64,000 nt of DNA from positions 1 to 64,000 of IMG/VR virus record IMGVR_UViG_3300046519_000190. One strand, given 5' to 3'. A program made the translations under genes and the position numbers. The notes under the pieces were generated by a model that did not search any database, was not told the origin of the DNA, and saw nothing but the letters and a program-made list of their open reading frames with translations. Of the stretch, positions 22,381-30,242 are shown one piece after another. Source of the DNA: a virus. Numbering within the stretch: the stretch's first letter is position 1; every line of letters begins with the position of its first letter.

Positions 22381-22947
22381 TTAGATGTCAGCCGGGCTCT
22401 TGAACAGGCCACGTTCCACGCCGACCCAGTAGCAGTTCTCCAGCAACTCGGTGTCGTACAAAGCGCTGTGCGCTGAATCGGTGTCGTATTCGAACCCACA
22501 AGCGTATGCAAGCTCACCCAGATTCGGAACCTTGCCCATCGCTGTAGCCTTGCGGCCGTTCTCCATCGTGCAATACACGTCGAAGGTGGGCATGGGCAGA
22601 CCTACACGAACCAGCTCCAGTGCAACGAACGGGGCATCGAATGCTGCGTTGTGCGCAATGAAGATGTCGGCTTTGCTCAGGAGCTTGCTGACGATCGGGG
22701 CCACTTCCTTCCACTTCGGCTTACCACGCAGATCAGACAGGCTGATCTTGTGGACAGCTTCTGCACCCGGATCAATTGGTCGTTCCGGGTTGATGCGCTG
22801 AATGTACGGCTTGCCGAGCTTGCGCTTGTCACCCGTCACTGTGTTGAACGCCCACATAGACAGAGCCACTTCGATGATGCGATGCCCATCTTCAACTTTG
22901 AGGCCAGTGGTCTCGATGTCACCAACTGCCAATACTTTCCATGCCAT
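22381..22947 (-). CDS. DnaQ-like 3'-5' exonuclease (188 aa)
   Basis: DIETTG (residues 10-15), HNAAFD (about 99) and HSALYDTE (about 159) are the ExoI, ExoII and ExoIII-epsilon motifs of the DEDDh family, acting as a proofreading-type 3'-5' exonuclease. It resembles the epsilon subunit of DNA polymerase III and could work with the phage polymerase III alpha encoded at 47657, though it lies about 25 kb away. Coupled to the upstream gene, whose stop precedes its ATG directly. Confidence 0.88.
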   Translation of the reverse strand: MAWKVLAVGDIETTGLKVEDGHRIIEVALSMWAFNTVTGDKRKLGKPYIQRINPERPIDPGAEAVHKISLSDLRGKPKWKEVAPIVSKLLSKADIFIAHNAAFDAPFVALELVRVGLPMPTFDVYCTMENGRKATAMGKVPNLGELAYACGFEYDTDSAHSALYDTELLENCYWVGVERGLFKSPADI

Positions 22948-23388
22948 TTAAGCCACCACCACACAGCCCTTGCTCTTGAGCCTCTCGATGATGTCGAGAT
23001 ACCCCTGGCAAGCGGCGCTTACGGGATCGGTTTCATCTTCGAAGGTATGAACCTTCGCTGTGAACTCCGGGTTTCGTGTGACTTGGGTGACTATCACCTT
23101 GCCTCTCACACGGTCGAGGTTTACCGCGATCACAGTTTCTTTGCCGGCGCCGTATGCGTGCATGACAACCTTGTCCGGGTAGCGTGCGCGTACCAGGTCA
23201 CGGCTGTCACGGGACCAGTCATTGAACTTGGGGTCGATGAGTCCCAAAGTGATCATGTCGAAAACGACAAGAGCAGTGAAGGCTTGTGGGCCTGTCACTG
23301 CTCCGCGTCGTACTTCGTTGTCCAACCACAAAGCAGCTTCACCTGCTTTGCGGGTCAGTTCATCGTCGAGGGAATATTCGTCGCTCAC
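22948..23388 (-). CDS. Hypothetical protein (146 aa)
   Basis: Not recognised. Helical N-terminal third, then alternating beta segments (KETVIAVNLDRVRGKVIVTQV). It is the first gene in the exonuclease unit, and its stop precedes the exonuclease ATG directly. Confidence 0.75.
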   Translation of the reverse strand: MSDEYSLDDELTRKAGEAALWLDNEVRRGAVTGPQAFTALVVFDMITLGLIDPKFNDWSRDSRDLVRARYPDKVVMHAYGAGKETVIAVNLDRVRGKVIVTQVTRNPEFTAKVHTFEDETDPVSAACQGYLDIIERLKSKGCVVVA

Positions 23389-23411
23389 TTGCCACCTCGC
23401 TGTTGAATGAA

Positions 23412-23426
23412 CTGCGATTATCGCAG
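23412..23426 (-). other. Short palindrome CTGCGATTATCGCAG
   Basis: Six-pair arms with a three-base centre, directly after the stop at 23427. Could be an operator or a small transcript-end hairpin. Confidence 0.35.
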
Positions 23427-23876
23427 CTATTCTTTGTGGATGATCTGGGGCTCAGCAGGTGTTTCCGCTTTCTCCTCAACGACCAGCTTGCCATCTTTCT
23501 TGACGATCTGCGGACGAGCCTTGATCAGCTCAAGCTGTTCGTTCATCGTCGGGGTTGGCTGATCTTTGATGCCGCACAGGGCCATCGTCAGATTCGGATG
23601 ATCTGTCATTGGCGTGCGAACTTGGAGCAGGAAGTCGAACCCTTGTGCCTGGCAGATCAAGGTTACTTCCTTGAGAAGCGGCTCGATCAGCTCGTTGTAT
23701 ACCGGATGACTGTCGGTGTACACGCGACCGCCCTGGTCATGAACATCACAGCCTGCTTGCAGAGCATCGAGACGGAACTTCGCAGCTTGCTTGGCCAGCT
23801 TTGCAGCCTGACGTCGAGCGAGGGTACGTTTCGCCTTCGATTCGTGACGGCGGACGTTTTTCTCAAGTGTTTTCAT
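23427..23876 (-). CDS. Hypothetical basic protein (149 aa)
   Basis: Not recognised. The N-terminal 45 residues are very basic and helical (KNVRRHESKAKRTLARRQAAK), suggesting nucleic-acid contact; the rest is an alpha/beta domain with a Lys/Glu-rich end. Its start overlaps the stop of the 32-residue upstream frame. Confidence 0.75.
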   Translation of the reverse strand: MKTLEKNVRRHESKAKRTLARRQAAKLAKQAAKFRLDALQAGCDVHDQGGRVYTDSHPVYNELIEPLLKEVTLICQAQGFDFLLQVRTPMTDHPNLTMALCGIKDQPTPTMNEQLELIKARPQIVKKDGKLVVEEKAETPAEPQIIHKE

Positions 23877-23971
23877 TGGACGTTCCAGATAAAGGGTTTG
23901 CGAAGGTGATGTGGCATTGGCCAGCGAGCTGGTTGATATGCCACTGCGATTGCGTATGCGAGGGCGTTCAT
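23873..23971 (-). CDS. Micro-protein (32 aa)
   Basis: MNALAYAIAVAYQPARW... fills the gap between two genes, with GTGAGA upstream of its ATG and a stop overlapping the next start. The N-terminal part is hydrophobic. Support is positional only. Confidence 0.45.
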   Translation of the reverse strand: MNALAYAIAVAYQPARWPMPHHLRKPFIWNVQ

Positions 23972-23973
23972 TC

Positions 23974-24222
23974 TCACTTTGAAATCTCCGGTGTGATCAA
24001 AGGCCACCAGCCAACGACATCGCCTTTGCCGTTGGTGAATGTGTCGTAGGTCCAGTTCCAACCAGCGAAGAACCATTCGTCTTCGCCGTTGTTGTCGAAG
24101 TTGTTGAACCCCATAGTCACGCAGAGGCCGTTGCCGTCTTCAATGCCGTGTTCCTCGAAGCGCACCAAAAGCAGGACCATAGTCGAGTCTTTGGGTGCGC
24201 TCAGAGTAGACAGCCACTTCAC
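23974..24222 (-). CDS. DUF551-like small protein (82 aa)
   Basis: An aromatic-rich protein ending in VVGWWPLITPEISK, reminiscent of the V-x-x-W-M-P-L ending of DUF551 proteins; an NNFDNNGEDEWFFAGWNWT segment precedes it. The start is a GTG overlapping the upstream TGA. Function unknown. Confidence 0.6.
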   Translation of the reverse strand: MKWLSTLSAPKDSTMVLLLVRFEEHGIEDGNGLCVTMGFNNFDNNGEDEWFFAGWNWTYDTFTNGKGDVVGWWPLITPEISK

Positions 24223-24635
24223 GCGAATGCTCCCGCACCACGCAGTTCCATTTCAGCCATGCGCTCTTCTGCTTCCAGCGCAAGCTTGCTCTTCACACTG
24301 TCGACCACTTGCTCAAGCGTCTTTGGATCGAGCGCCATGCGCTTACCAGCGGCTCTCAGAGAGGCATCGAACGACCCGGATAGCTTGTCTGCGCCTTTCA
24401 GAATTGAAACGCGGATCAAGTCGTCGAGGAACGCCGGGTTGCTGGTGACGTTGCGAATCGAGGTAGAGATTGCATCCTCGATCTGCTTGGTGTCGATCTT
24501 GACCGACGCTACAGCCTTGTCGATCGCAGCCTTGATTGACGGCGAGTTCTGCACGGTGTCTTTGACGGCACGCTGAACGGCATCATCAGCCAGCTTCTGG
24601 ATCACCGTGTCTTCGATTTTGATTTCAATTGCCAT
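24219..24635 (-). CDS. Helical protein with C-terminal GAFA tail (138 aa)
   Basis: Not recognised. Ala/Lys/Asp-rich, predicted fully helical, with repeated patterns (IKAAIDKAVASVKIDTKQIEDAI). Ends MELRGAGAFA. The GTG of the next gene overlaps its stop. Confidence 0.75.
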   Translation of the reverse strand: MAIEIKIEDTVIQKLADDAVQRAVKDTVQNSPSIKAAIDKAVASVKIDTKQIEDAISTSIRNVTSNPAFLDDLIRVSILKGADKLSGSFDASLRAAGKRMALDPKTLEQVVDSVKSKLALEAEERMAEMELRGAGAFA

Positions 24636-24825
24636 AGGTGCGCTCTTCCTTTTCTTTCTCAGGCTCCGGGTGCGCCCACTCCACTTTCGTGCAGTGGTAG
24701 ACGTCCTTCTTGACGAAGAACTTGCCCAGGCGCTGGCACTCTGTCGCTACCATCGAGTGAGCGCGAGCCCACCCGACAGTGTGACCGATCATGAAGGCAA
24801 CGATTGCTGTGAGGAAGGTGATCAT
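24625..24825 (-). CDS. Small single-pass membrane protein (66 aa)
   Basis: N-terminal hydrophobic helix (ITFLTAIVAFMIGHTVGWA), then a soluble region with two Cys and a charged end EEERTYGN, which looks like a truncated version of the shared tail (YG then stop). It overlaps the next gene by 11 bases. Confidence 0.7.
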   Translation of the reverse strand: MITFLTAIVAFMIGHTVGWARAHSMVATECQRLGKFFVKKDVYHCTKVEWAHPEPEKEKEERTYGN

Positions 24826-25007
24826 TTATCAGCCTTCCAGCAAGACAGAGCGGCGCCGTCAGCAGTCGAAGCCAGAGCGCATTCAACGCCAGGCTTTGGA
24901 TAGACCATATCAACACGGGTGGTCACGCTGCTGAACAGCCGGATGCCTGATGTCACCAGCAATGCGACCAGGAGAATACCCAGAGCTGCTGCGAGGAATA
25001 CTTTCAT
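24822..25007 (-). CDS. Small exported or membrane protein (61 aa)
   Basis: The start at 25007 (MKVFLAAALG) overlaps the upstream stop (ATGA). One hydrophobic segment (about 3-22), then a region with two Cys (ECALASTADGAALSCW), which could form a disulfide outside the cytoplasm. It resembles the protein at 61278 in layout. Confidence 0.7.
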   Translation of the reverse strand: MKVFLAAALGILLVALLVTSGIRLFSSVTTRVDMVYPKPGVECALASTADGAALSCWKADK

Positions 25008-25210
25008 TGAGTCACCTTCTTCTGCCATGCTGCTGCGTTCCAAATACGCCACGCAGCCTTCGCTTCTTTTGGACTGCGTGTCACCTGGATACCTACGTTG
25101 CCGTAGACAACCCAGAAGTGACGCTTAGTGCCGACGTACATGCTCTCGCCCAGGTGAGCCACCGGGCCGATCTTCTTTTTCAGAATGCGGACGTCTTTCT
25201 TCTTTTTCAT
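25004..25210 (-). CDS. Basic small protein (68 aa)
   Basis: Not recognised. Begins with a Lys cluster (MKKKKDVRILKKKIG), then beta strands and a helix (KEAKAAWRIWNAAAWQKK). The composition suggests nucleic-acid binding. Confidence 0.7.
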   Translation of the reverse strand: MKKKKDVRILKKKIGPVAHLGESMYVGTKRHFWVVYGNVGIQVTRSPKEAKAAWRIWNAAAWQKKVTQ

Positions 25211-25212
25211 GA

Positions 25213-25698
25213 TCAGTCAACCAGCAGGCCGGTGTTGGACACGCGCTTGTGCAGGGCTTCAACCACTTCCAGGCTGACGCTGTTCGATTGCAGCAGGAGT
25301 TGGTCGAACTCGCGATCATCGTGGAAGTCACGATCCTTGCGACCACGCAGCATGCCCAGCGCCAGAGCGATCACCGATACTTCTGCGCTGGTGAACTTCT
25401 CCAGAGTAGTGCGGAGAGAGCGCTCAACCGACTCGACGTTCAGTTCGAGGATGTCGGCAATTTCCTGATGGGCCAGGCCGGCTGCAACCAGGCGTTCGAT
25501 GCGAGCTTTGGTTTCAGGGCTGACGGTGCGACCGCGTGGAGCTTCGGTTTTGGTAGCTGTGGTCATGGTCTTCTTCTCGTTTGATTGGTTGATTTGATCT
25601 GCTTCACGGGTCTTGCGGACCCATACTTCGTAGCTGGCCAGGACTGCACCGCTTTTAACGGCTTCAATCCAGGCTTCGCGGCTGTACTTGTCTTTCAC
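25213..25698 (-). CDS. HTH domain protein (161 aa)
   Basis: The GTG at 25698 overlaps the upstream stop and has GAGGAA upstream; an internal ATG at 25566 with GAGAAGAAG is a possible second start. Residues about 60-100 (SPETKARIERLVAAGLAHQE, then IADILELNVESVERSL) look like a helix-turn-helix of the LuxR/resolvase type. Possibly a transcription regulator. The first 45 residues are a separate small helical segment. Confidence 0.65.
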   Translation of the reverse strand: MKDKYSREAWIEAVKSGAVLASYEVWVRKTREADQINQSNEKKTMTTATKTEAPRGRTVSPETKARIERLVAAGLAHQEIADILELNVESVERSLRTTLEKFTSAEVSVIALALGMLRGRKDRDFHDDREFDQLLLQSNSVSLEVVEALHKRVSNTGLLVD

Positions 25699-25928
25699 TT
25701 CGATTCCTCGAAACATTCGATGGCGTCTTTGAGCCACTTGCGCAGACCCTGAGCACCGTCTTTGTTGATGGCCGTCATCTGCACCCGACCTCCAACGTCG
25801 ACTTTGATCCACATAACCTCACCTTCAACGAGAAACTGGACGTTATCGTAGGTGCTTGAACCTTCATCGACGTTGAAGAGGTGAAGACTGTCTTTACCGC
25901 CATTGACAGCCTCCTGCTTGCGGCTCAT
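25695..25928 (-). CDS. Hypothetical protein (77 aa)
   Basis: Not recognised. Beta-rich middle (DNVQFLVEGEVMWIKVDVGG) and a C-terminal helix. Coupled to both neighbours by overlapping start and stop codons. Confidence 0.75.
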   Translation of the reverse strand: MSRKQEAVNGGKDSLHLFNVDEGSSTYDNVQFLVEGEVMWIKVDVGGRVQMTAINKDGAQGLRKWLKDAIECFEESK

Positions 25929-26275
25929 TGCGTAGCCTTTGACTTCGCTTCGAAGCTGTCCGGGTTCGCAACTTGGAACTTCTGCTTTTCAGGCTTAGCT
26001 TGAGGTTTCGGGTCACGGTCCTCGAAGTAGGCTTTCAACGAAACCACCGGCTTGCAGACGACGTAGTATTCGTCACTCCAGAATGGAGCAAGTCGGTACT
26101 GAACGTTTGCACCCAGACCGGCAGCTTCACAGCGCTTGGTGTCTGCAATGATGCGGTCGTTCATCGTTGGGTTTTCTTTAGGCTTCTGGATCACGCTTGC
26201 GATCTGATCACCCACTACCATGAGCATCATGCCCGCAACGAAAGCCCCGAGTACCGTCTTGTTGGTTCTGAACAT
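25925..26275 (-). CDS. Small membrane-anchored protein (116 aa)
   Basis: The start at 26275 (MFRTNK) is chosen because the upstream in-frame GTG lies within the AGAGG spacing. One hydrophobic helix (about 7-30), then a soluble part with two Cys (KRCEAAG, YVVCKP) and a Lys/Pro-rich linker. Ends SKATQ. First gene of a long coupled run down to 23427. Confidence 0.7.
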   Translation of the reverse strand: MFRTNKTVLGAFVAGMMLMVVGDQIASVIQKPKENPTMNDRIIADTKRCEAAGLGANVQYRLAPFWSDEYYVVCKPVVSLKAYFEDRDPKPQAKPEKQKFQVANPDSFEAKSKATQ

Positions 26276-26295
26276 TCCCACTTTCCTCTCGACAA

Positions 26296-26330
26296 TAAAA
26301 AACAGACTGCTCTTATAAGAGACAGTCTGT
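26296..26330 (-). terminator. Rho-independent terminator
   Basis: ACAGACTG and CAGTCTGT arms with an inner CTCTTATAAGAG palindrome, followed on the minus strand by TTTTTT. Ends the kinase-Nudix unit. Confidence 0.85.
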
Positions 26331-26346
26331 CAGATTTACACAGGGC

Positions 26347-26955
26347 TTAGATGGGGTACGTGCGAACGTGCTCTAAAGCCCGCTCAACCGCTTTGACGCG
26401 CTCGATCATGTCAATCCCATGCAGACGATGCGGGGTAACGCCCACGTCGCTCATAGCCTTTGTCATGAGCATGTCGAGGTGCACGCGATAAATAAGGCTG
26501 CTTGCAGCACGGACTTTGCCAGTCGGATCAGCAACCATCGGTAGAGCGATTGGAACATGGACGATTGCATCGAAAGCCTGTGCTGCGAGGTTGCACTGGA
26601 GAATGTAGCCGGTGATACGAGTGCTCAGCTCGTCGCTGATTTCGTCGTAGCCACTGACTTCTGCCAGGGTGTAGGCAATCAGGTCGAAGGGAGTGCGATC
26701 GGTGATGATAGTAGCGCTCGGGCCGGCTTTCAGAAGACCCTCTTCCCACTGATCACACAGAACCTCCAGGACTTTCTCCTGAATCTCCATGCGCTGCTCC
26801 AGCGACATGCGTACCTTCGGGTCCAGTTTGAAGCTCTTGTAAACGTCGCTGACGGACGTTTTCACGAAATGAGCACGGTTATGCTCATTCACGAAAGCCT
26901 CGCACAGAGAGGTTTTGCCGCTGCCGTGAGTACCTGCTAAGCCCAGGAAGACCAT
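26347..26955 (-). CDS. P-loop kinase-like NTPase (202 aa)
   Basis: GTHGSGKTSL (about residues 8-17) is a Walker A motif; IITDRTPFDLIAYTL (about 83-97) resembles the substrate-binding region of AAA_28/NadR- and thymidylate-kinase-like proteins. Probably phosphorylates a nucleotide, in keeping with the dNTP-supply genes next to it; the substrate is not known. One base overlaps the Nudix stop codon. Confidence 0.75.
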   Translation of the reverse strand: MVFLGLAGTHGSGKTSLCEAFVNEHNRAHFVKTSVSDVYKSFKLDPKVRMSLEQRMEIQEKVLEVLCDQWEEGLLKAGPSATIITDRTPFDLIAYTLAEVSGYDEISDELSTRITGYILQCNLAAQAFDAIVHVPIALPMVADPTGKVRAASSLIYRVHLDMLMTKAMSDVGVTPHRLHGIDMIERVKAVERALEHVRTYPI

Positions 26956-27611
26956 TACGCTTCCTCCGCTTCGACTGCCGATTCAAGCAGAGTGCGAGTC
27001 CAGTTTTCGAGAGGCAGGCCGGAGTTCAGCAGTTCGGTCGCAGTGAAGAAGCCCAGGGTTTCCAGCTCTTCTTCTGCGCACTGCATTTGAGCGCCTTCTG
27101 GGAGCAATGCACGCAGCACCAGACCCATGTGAACCTTGCCAACTTCGTCGGTGTTGTCGAGCAGAACGCCCACGCTACCGATCGCCACTTCATAGTCGGC
27201 ATCGTTGAACAGGATTTCTTCCTTGATTTCGCGGGCGGCTGCATGCAGAACCGTGTTCAGCACATCCATGACGCCGCTTTCGCTGTAAACCACGTCCGGG
27301 CCATCGACATGACCACCAACACCGACGCTGACGTTGCCAGCAAGACGGCTTTCACCAACCCCCTTTCCGCGACGATACGCAAAGAATTTGGCGCCTTCCG
27401 CGGTCATCTGTTGAAACAGAAGGTACAGGATGAGCTGACGCTTGCTCTCGTCTTTTTCGAGGCCCGCACGTTGTTCAACCACGACATCTGCCAGCAGCTC
27501 CGGCATCAGTTGACCGATATCGAGCTGGTACAGTTGCTGATCGTCGCCAGTCAGGCCGTGTTTGACCAGAGCGCTGTTGTTGACGGCTACGATGTGTTCT
27601 TGATGCTTCAT
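26955..27611 (-). CDS. Nudix hydrolase (218 aa)
   Basis: GGHVDG (about residue 97) and AAAREIKEEI (about 124) form a Nudix box with an enlarged spacer (PDVVYSESGVMDVLN). Nudix enzymes cleave nucleoside diphosphate derivatives; in phages they may clean up dNTP pools or process RNA 5' ends. The long N-terminal domain (about 1-90) is not recognised. The length exceeds minimal Nudix enzymes. Confidence 0.85.
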   Translation of the reverse strand: MKHQEHIVAVNNSALVKHGLTGDDQQLYQLDIGQLMPELLADVVVEQRAGLEKDESKRQLILYLLFQQMTAEGAKFFAYRRGKGVGESRLAGNVSVGVGGHVDGPDVVYSESGVMDVLNTVLHAAAREIKEEILFNDADYEVAIGSVGVLLDNTDEVGKVHMGLVLRALLPEGAQMQCAEEELETLGFFTATELLNSGLPLENWTRTLLESAVEAEEA

Positions 27612-27631
27612 GGTTTCTTCTCTCAGGTTGA

Positions 27632-27653
27632 AGCCCGGCTGTTACACCGGGCT
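27632..27653 (-). other. Inverted repeat, 7-bp arms
   Basis: AGCCCGG and CCGGGCT around an eight-base loop (TGTAACAG on the minus strand), seven bases after the stop at 27660 and upstream of the Nudix gene. No U-tract. Confidence 0.45.
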
Positions 27654-27659
27654 GTTTGA

Positions 27660-28508
27660 TCAGTTGAACGCTGTCATGTTGAGCGCGAAAAGCAGGGAGT
27701 TCAACGCGGCTTTACTACGTGGACGCACGGTAATCGTCTCGCTCACCGTCAGACGAATGTCGACCGAGTTGATGTCGGGGCGACGACTCCAGCCAACGAT
27801 GGAGTAAACGCTGATGCAGACCTCACCGCCGTCAGTATCGATCCGCAGTTGGGTGCCGACCCGCTTGACCGCATCCGGGTCGATGACGCTCTTGTCGCAG
27901 AGGAAGCCAAATCGACCGTTTTCTGCACGCACCAGAGCGCCGGCGTGGTCTTTACCCAGAACGTCTGCCTCGTGCCACACATACGACGGGTTGAGCATGC
28001 GCTGTTCCATCAGCTTCTTCACCATTGCGAAGTCGCGTTTCAGCTTCACCCCGCCAGAAGCTGGCTCAGAGTCGTGGGAGAAGATGTAGGCGCTGTTGGG
28101 ACGAACCTTGCCACCCGAGTCGACCATATCCAGGTACTCGTCATACACCTGCTTGCCGCCCGCGATGGTGTAGCCGTTCAGACCCAGCTCGATTGCCAGG
28201 GTTTCTGCGAGTTGCAGCGCAGATTCCAGGCTCTTGGTGTAGTAGATCCACTTATCGTCTTCACCGTTCGTCCCGTTGAGACGCTGATGGTCGCTGATGA
28301 CGATAAGTGGGCGACGTGGTGCGACACGGGCACCGAATTCGACCATCTGTTGACCGGTATTGCGACCGACGATGACAGCCGTGCCGTCGGTGTACTTGGC
28401 GAAGCGATGCAAGTCTGCCGTCGAAGAGAACAGCAGCTTGTCACCAACACCGATCACACCGGTGTGGCTCATGGAAATTGCGATCTGACGCAAGCGAAGT
28501 GGGGTCAC
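27660..28508 (-). CDS. Dihydrofolate-reductase-like protein with C-terminal extension (282 aa)
   Basis: RQIAISMSHTGVIGVGDKLL, DLHRFAKYTDGTAVIVGRNT, RRPLIVISDHQRL and NGYTIAGGKQVYDEYL follow the DHFR fold in order, over about residues 7-130. DHFR regenerates tetrahydrofolate for thymidylate synthase, encoded two genes upstream. The remaining roughly 100 residues are an unrecognised extension. The GTG start overlaps the upstream stop. Confidence 0.75.
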   Translation of the reverse strand: MTPLRLRQIAISMSHTGVIGVGDKLLFSSTADLHRFAKYTDGTAVIVGRNTGQQMVEFGARVAPRRPLIVISDHQRLNGTNGEDDKWIYYTKSLESALQLAETLAIELGLNGYTIAGGKQVYDEYLDMVDSGGKVRPNSAYIFSHDSEPASGGVKLKRDFAMVKKLMEQRMLNPSYVWHEADVLGKDHAGALVRAENGRFGFLCDKSVIDPDAVKRVGTQLRIDTDGGEVCISVYSIVGWSRRPDINSVDIRLTVSETITVRPRSKAALNSLLFALNMTAFN

Positions 28509-28699
28509 GATGAAATCACCTTGTAAGTTGGGGCCGGGATTGGCCCATGAAATACGCCACAGCGTTCAATTCGATCGTCAGCGGGGTGCCAACTGACGAT
28601 GGTCCAGTTTTTAGGATCTTCTGGCTGATCTTCCAGATACTCCGGTAACCACCAATAGTAGCCTGGTTCTGTCAGCTCAACGCGCCGCAGATACTTCAT
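28505..28699 (-). CDS. Small PGYYW protein (64 aa)
   Basis: Begins RRVELTEPGYYWWLPEYL, resembling the protein at 9896 (VELKDVKPGYYWLKD). Sits between thyA and the DHFR-like gene with overlaps on both sides, so it is translated with them. The function is unknown; the position hints at, but does not prove, a link to thymidylate synthesis. Confidence 0.75.
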   Translation of the reverse strand: MKYLRRVELTEPGYYWWLPEYLEDQPEDPKNWTIVSWHPADDRIERCGVFHGPIPAPTYKVISS

Positions 28700-29673
28700 A
28701 CAGCTACCGCGCCAGCGATCTTGCCCATGTGCTCGTAGCCAACGATTTCGAAGTCGTCGATGGTGTAGTCTTCGAGGTCTTTTGGCGCGCATTTGAACTT
28801 GATCGTCGGAGAAGGTGGTGCATCCTTCTCACGGTCGAATTGCAGGTTCATCTGGTCCTGGTGGTTGTTGTAGATGTGGCAGTCGCCACCGCTCCAGATG
28901 AATTCGCCGGGCACCATGTTCAGGCTGTGAGCGATATAGTGCAGCAGCAGGCTGTACGAAGCGATGTTGAACGGCACGCCCAGGAACATATCGGCCGAAC
29001 GCTGGAACAACTGCAAGCTGACGCCATAGCGTGGAATCTTGTGCGCGTCGTAGATCAGATGCCACTGAGCATCGGTCCTGTGGTTTGCGGTCAGAAACAG
29101 GTCTTTCGGCAGACGCTCATGCCGTTCGCTCACGGTCAGCTCATGACAGTGGACTTGCCACATGGTATGGCACGGTGGAAGCGCTTGAAGGCCGGCGTTG
29201 ACGTTGAAAGCGTGGCTCTTGCCCTCGATAGGCAGAAGAGCCGGGTTCCAGCCAGTGACGATGTGACGACGGCTCATTGGCTTCTCGCGCAGACCCTTCA
29301 TCAAGTCGGCAATCTGGTCGACTTCGTAGCTTTCACCGTTCTGACACATGACAGGCCAGTTACGCCACATTGCGCCGTAGATTGGACCCAGATCACCCTT
29401 CTCGTTCGCGAAAGCGTTCCAGATGTTTACGCCCTGGTCTTTCAGGAAGTTGTTGTCGGTGATGCCGTTCAGGAACATGCGCAGTTCCAGTTCGACTGCT
29501 TTCATTGGCACGAACTTACTGGTCAGCAAGGGGAAACCGTCACGCATGTCGAAACGCATGTTCAGACCAGCAGCTTTGGTCGTACCTGTTCCGGTGCGAT
29601 CACTGCTTGCACGACCGAAATCATGCAGCAATGCGGAACAGGTTTGCAGGTAGAGGCTGTCGTGTTCGTTCAT
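28696..29673 (-). CDS. thyA: Thymidylate synthase (325 aa)
   Basis: Full-length ThyA: SSDRTGTGTTKAAG near the N-terminus, the dUMP-binding RRHIVTGWNP, the catalytic Cys168 in LPPCHTMWQVH, RSADMFLGVPFNIASY and the final HIYNNHQDQ. Makes dTMP from dUMP with methylene-tetrahydrofolate. The sequence QVHCHELTVSERHERLPKDL is an extra loop relative to E. coli ThyA. Coupled downstream through ATGA. Confidence 0.95.
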   Translation of the reverse strand: MNEHDSLYLQTCSALLHDFGRASSDRTGTGTTKAAGLNMRFDMRDGFPLLTSKFVPMKAVELELRMFLNGITDNNFLKDQGVNIWNAFANEKGDLGPIYGAMWRNWPVMCQNGESYEVDQIADLMKGLREKPMSRRHIVTGWNPALLPIEGKSHAFNVNAGLQALPPCHTMWQVHCHELTVSERHERLPKDLFLTANHRTDAQWHLIYDAHKIPRYGVSLQLFQRSADMFLGVPFNIASYSLLLHYIAHSLNMVPGEFIWSGGDCHIYNNHQDQMNLQFDREKDAPPSPTIKFKCAPKDLEDYTIDDFEIVGYEHMGKIAGAVAV

Positions 29674-29676
29674 TGG

Positions 29677-29985
29677 TCACTCGTTTTCGTATGGTTCATC
29701 GGATAGTTCACGCAGGCGCTGACGCTCAAGGTAATCGTCAGGGTCTTCGTATTGGGATGGGCGTTCTTCATCGGCCCGTGTGCCTTCGCTGTGCAAAGGA
29801 GGGTGTTCGTATTTTTCACGGGCAGCGTGATGATGCGGATATTCATAGCTAACGCTGTCGTGTCTGTGCTCGCGTTCATCGCTGTGACGCTCTGATGCGA
29901 ACGCTGACGCTGTTAGCGCTGCACTTGCTGCGATGATCAGCACGACGATAGAAACAGTCTGCATCGCTCTTATATGCGCTCTCAT
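29677..29985 (-). CDS. Exported His/Glu-rich small protein (102 aa)
   Basis: The start at 29985 (MRAHIRAM) follows GAGGGATTTTTC. A signal-peptide-like segment (VSIVVLIIAASAALTASAFA) is followed by a highly charged region rich in His, Glu and Arg (ERHSDEREHRHDS; YPHHHAAREKYEHPP), probably disordered and able to bind metals. Not recognised. Confidence 0.7.
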   Translation of the reverse strand: MRAHIRAMQTVSIVVLIIAASAALTASAFASERHSDEREHRHDSVSYEYPHHHAAREKYEHPPLHSEGTRADEERPSQYEDPDDYLERQRLRELSDEPYENE

Positions 29986-30100
29986 GAAAAATCCCTCGCT
30001 CATGCGTTTAATAGTCTTGATCACTATGTCACGCAGAACGAGGGATTGTGTGGGCTTGTGTAAGGGCAGCTTTGGAGCCGCTAAATTTTCGGCGGCGGGA

Positions 30101-30232
30101 TTACGAACTGTGAGCCATTCGACCAACTCCAACTCCAGTCTGAAATACCCGGCGATGAGCACGTCGAGTCAGAAGCCGGACATCCTTCACAATCAAGGCT
30201 GCAACCACGAAGGTCAGAGCCAGGTTCAGCAT
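30101..30232 (-). CDS. Possible membrane micro-protein (43 aa)
   Basis: MLNLALTFVVAALIVKDVRL followed by an Arg-rich stretch; one hydrophobic helix and a positive-inside tail. It lies just after the AP2-type gene, and no strong ribosome binding site was seen. Weakly supported. Confidence 0.35.
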   Translation of the reverse strand: MLNLALTFVVAALIVKDVRLLTRRAHRRVFQTGVGVGRMAHSS

Positions 30233-30242
30233 GGTAAGCGTT

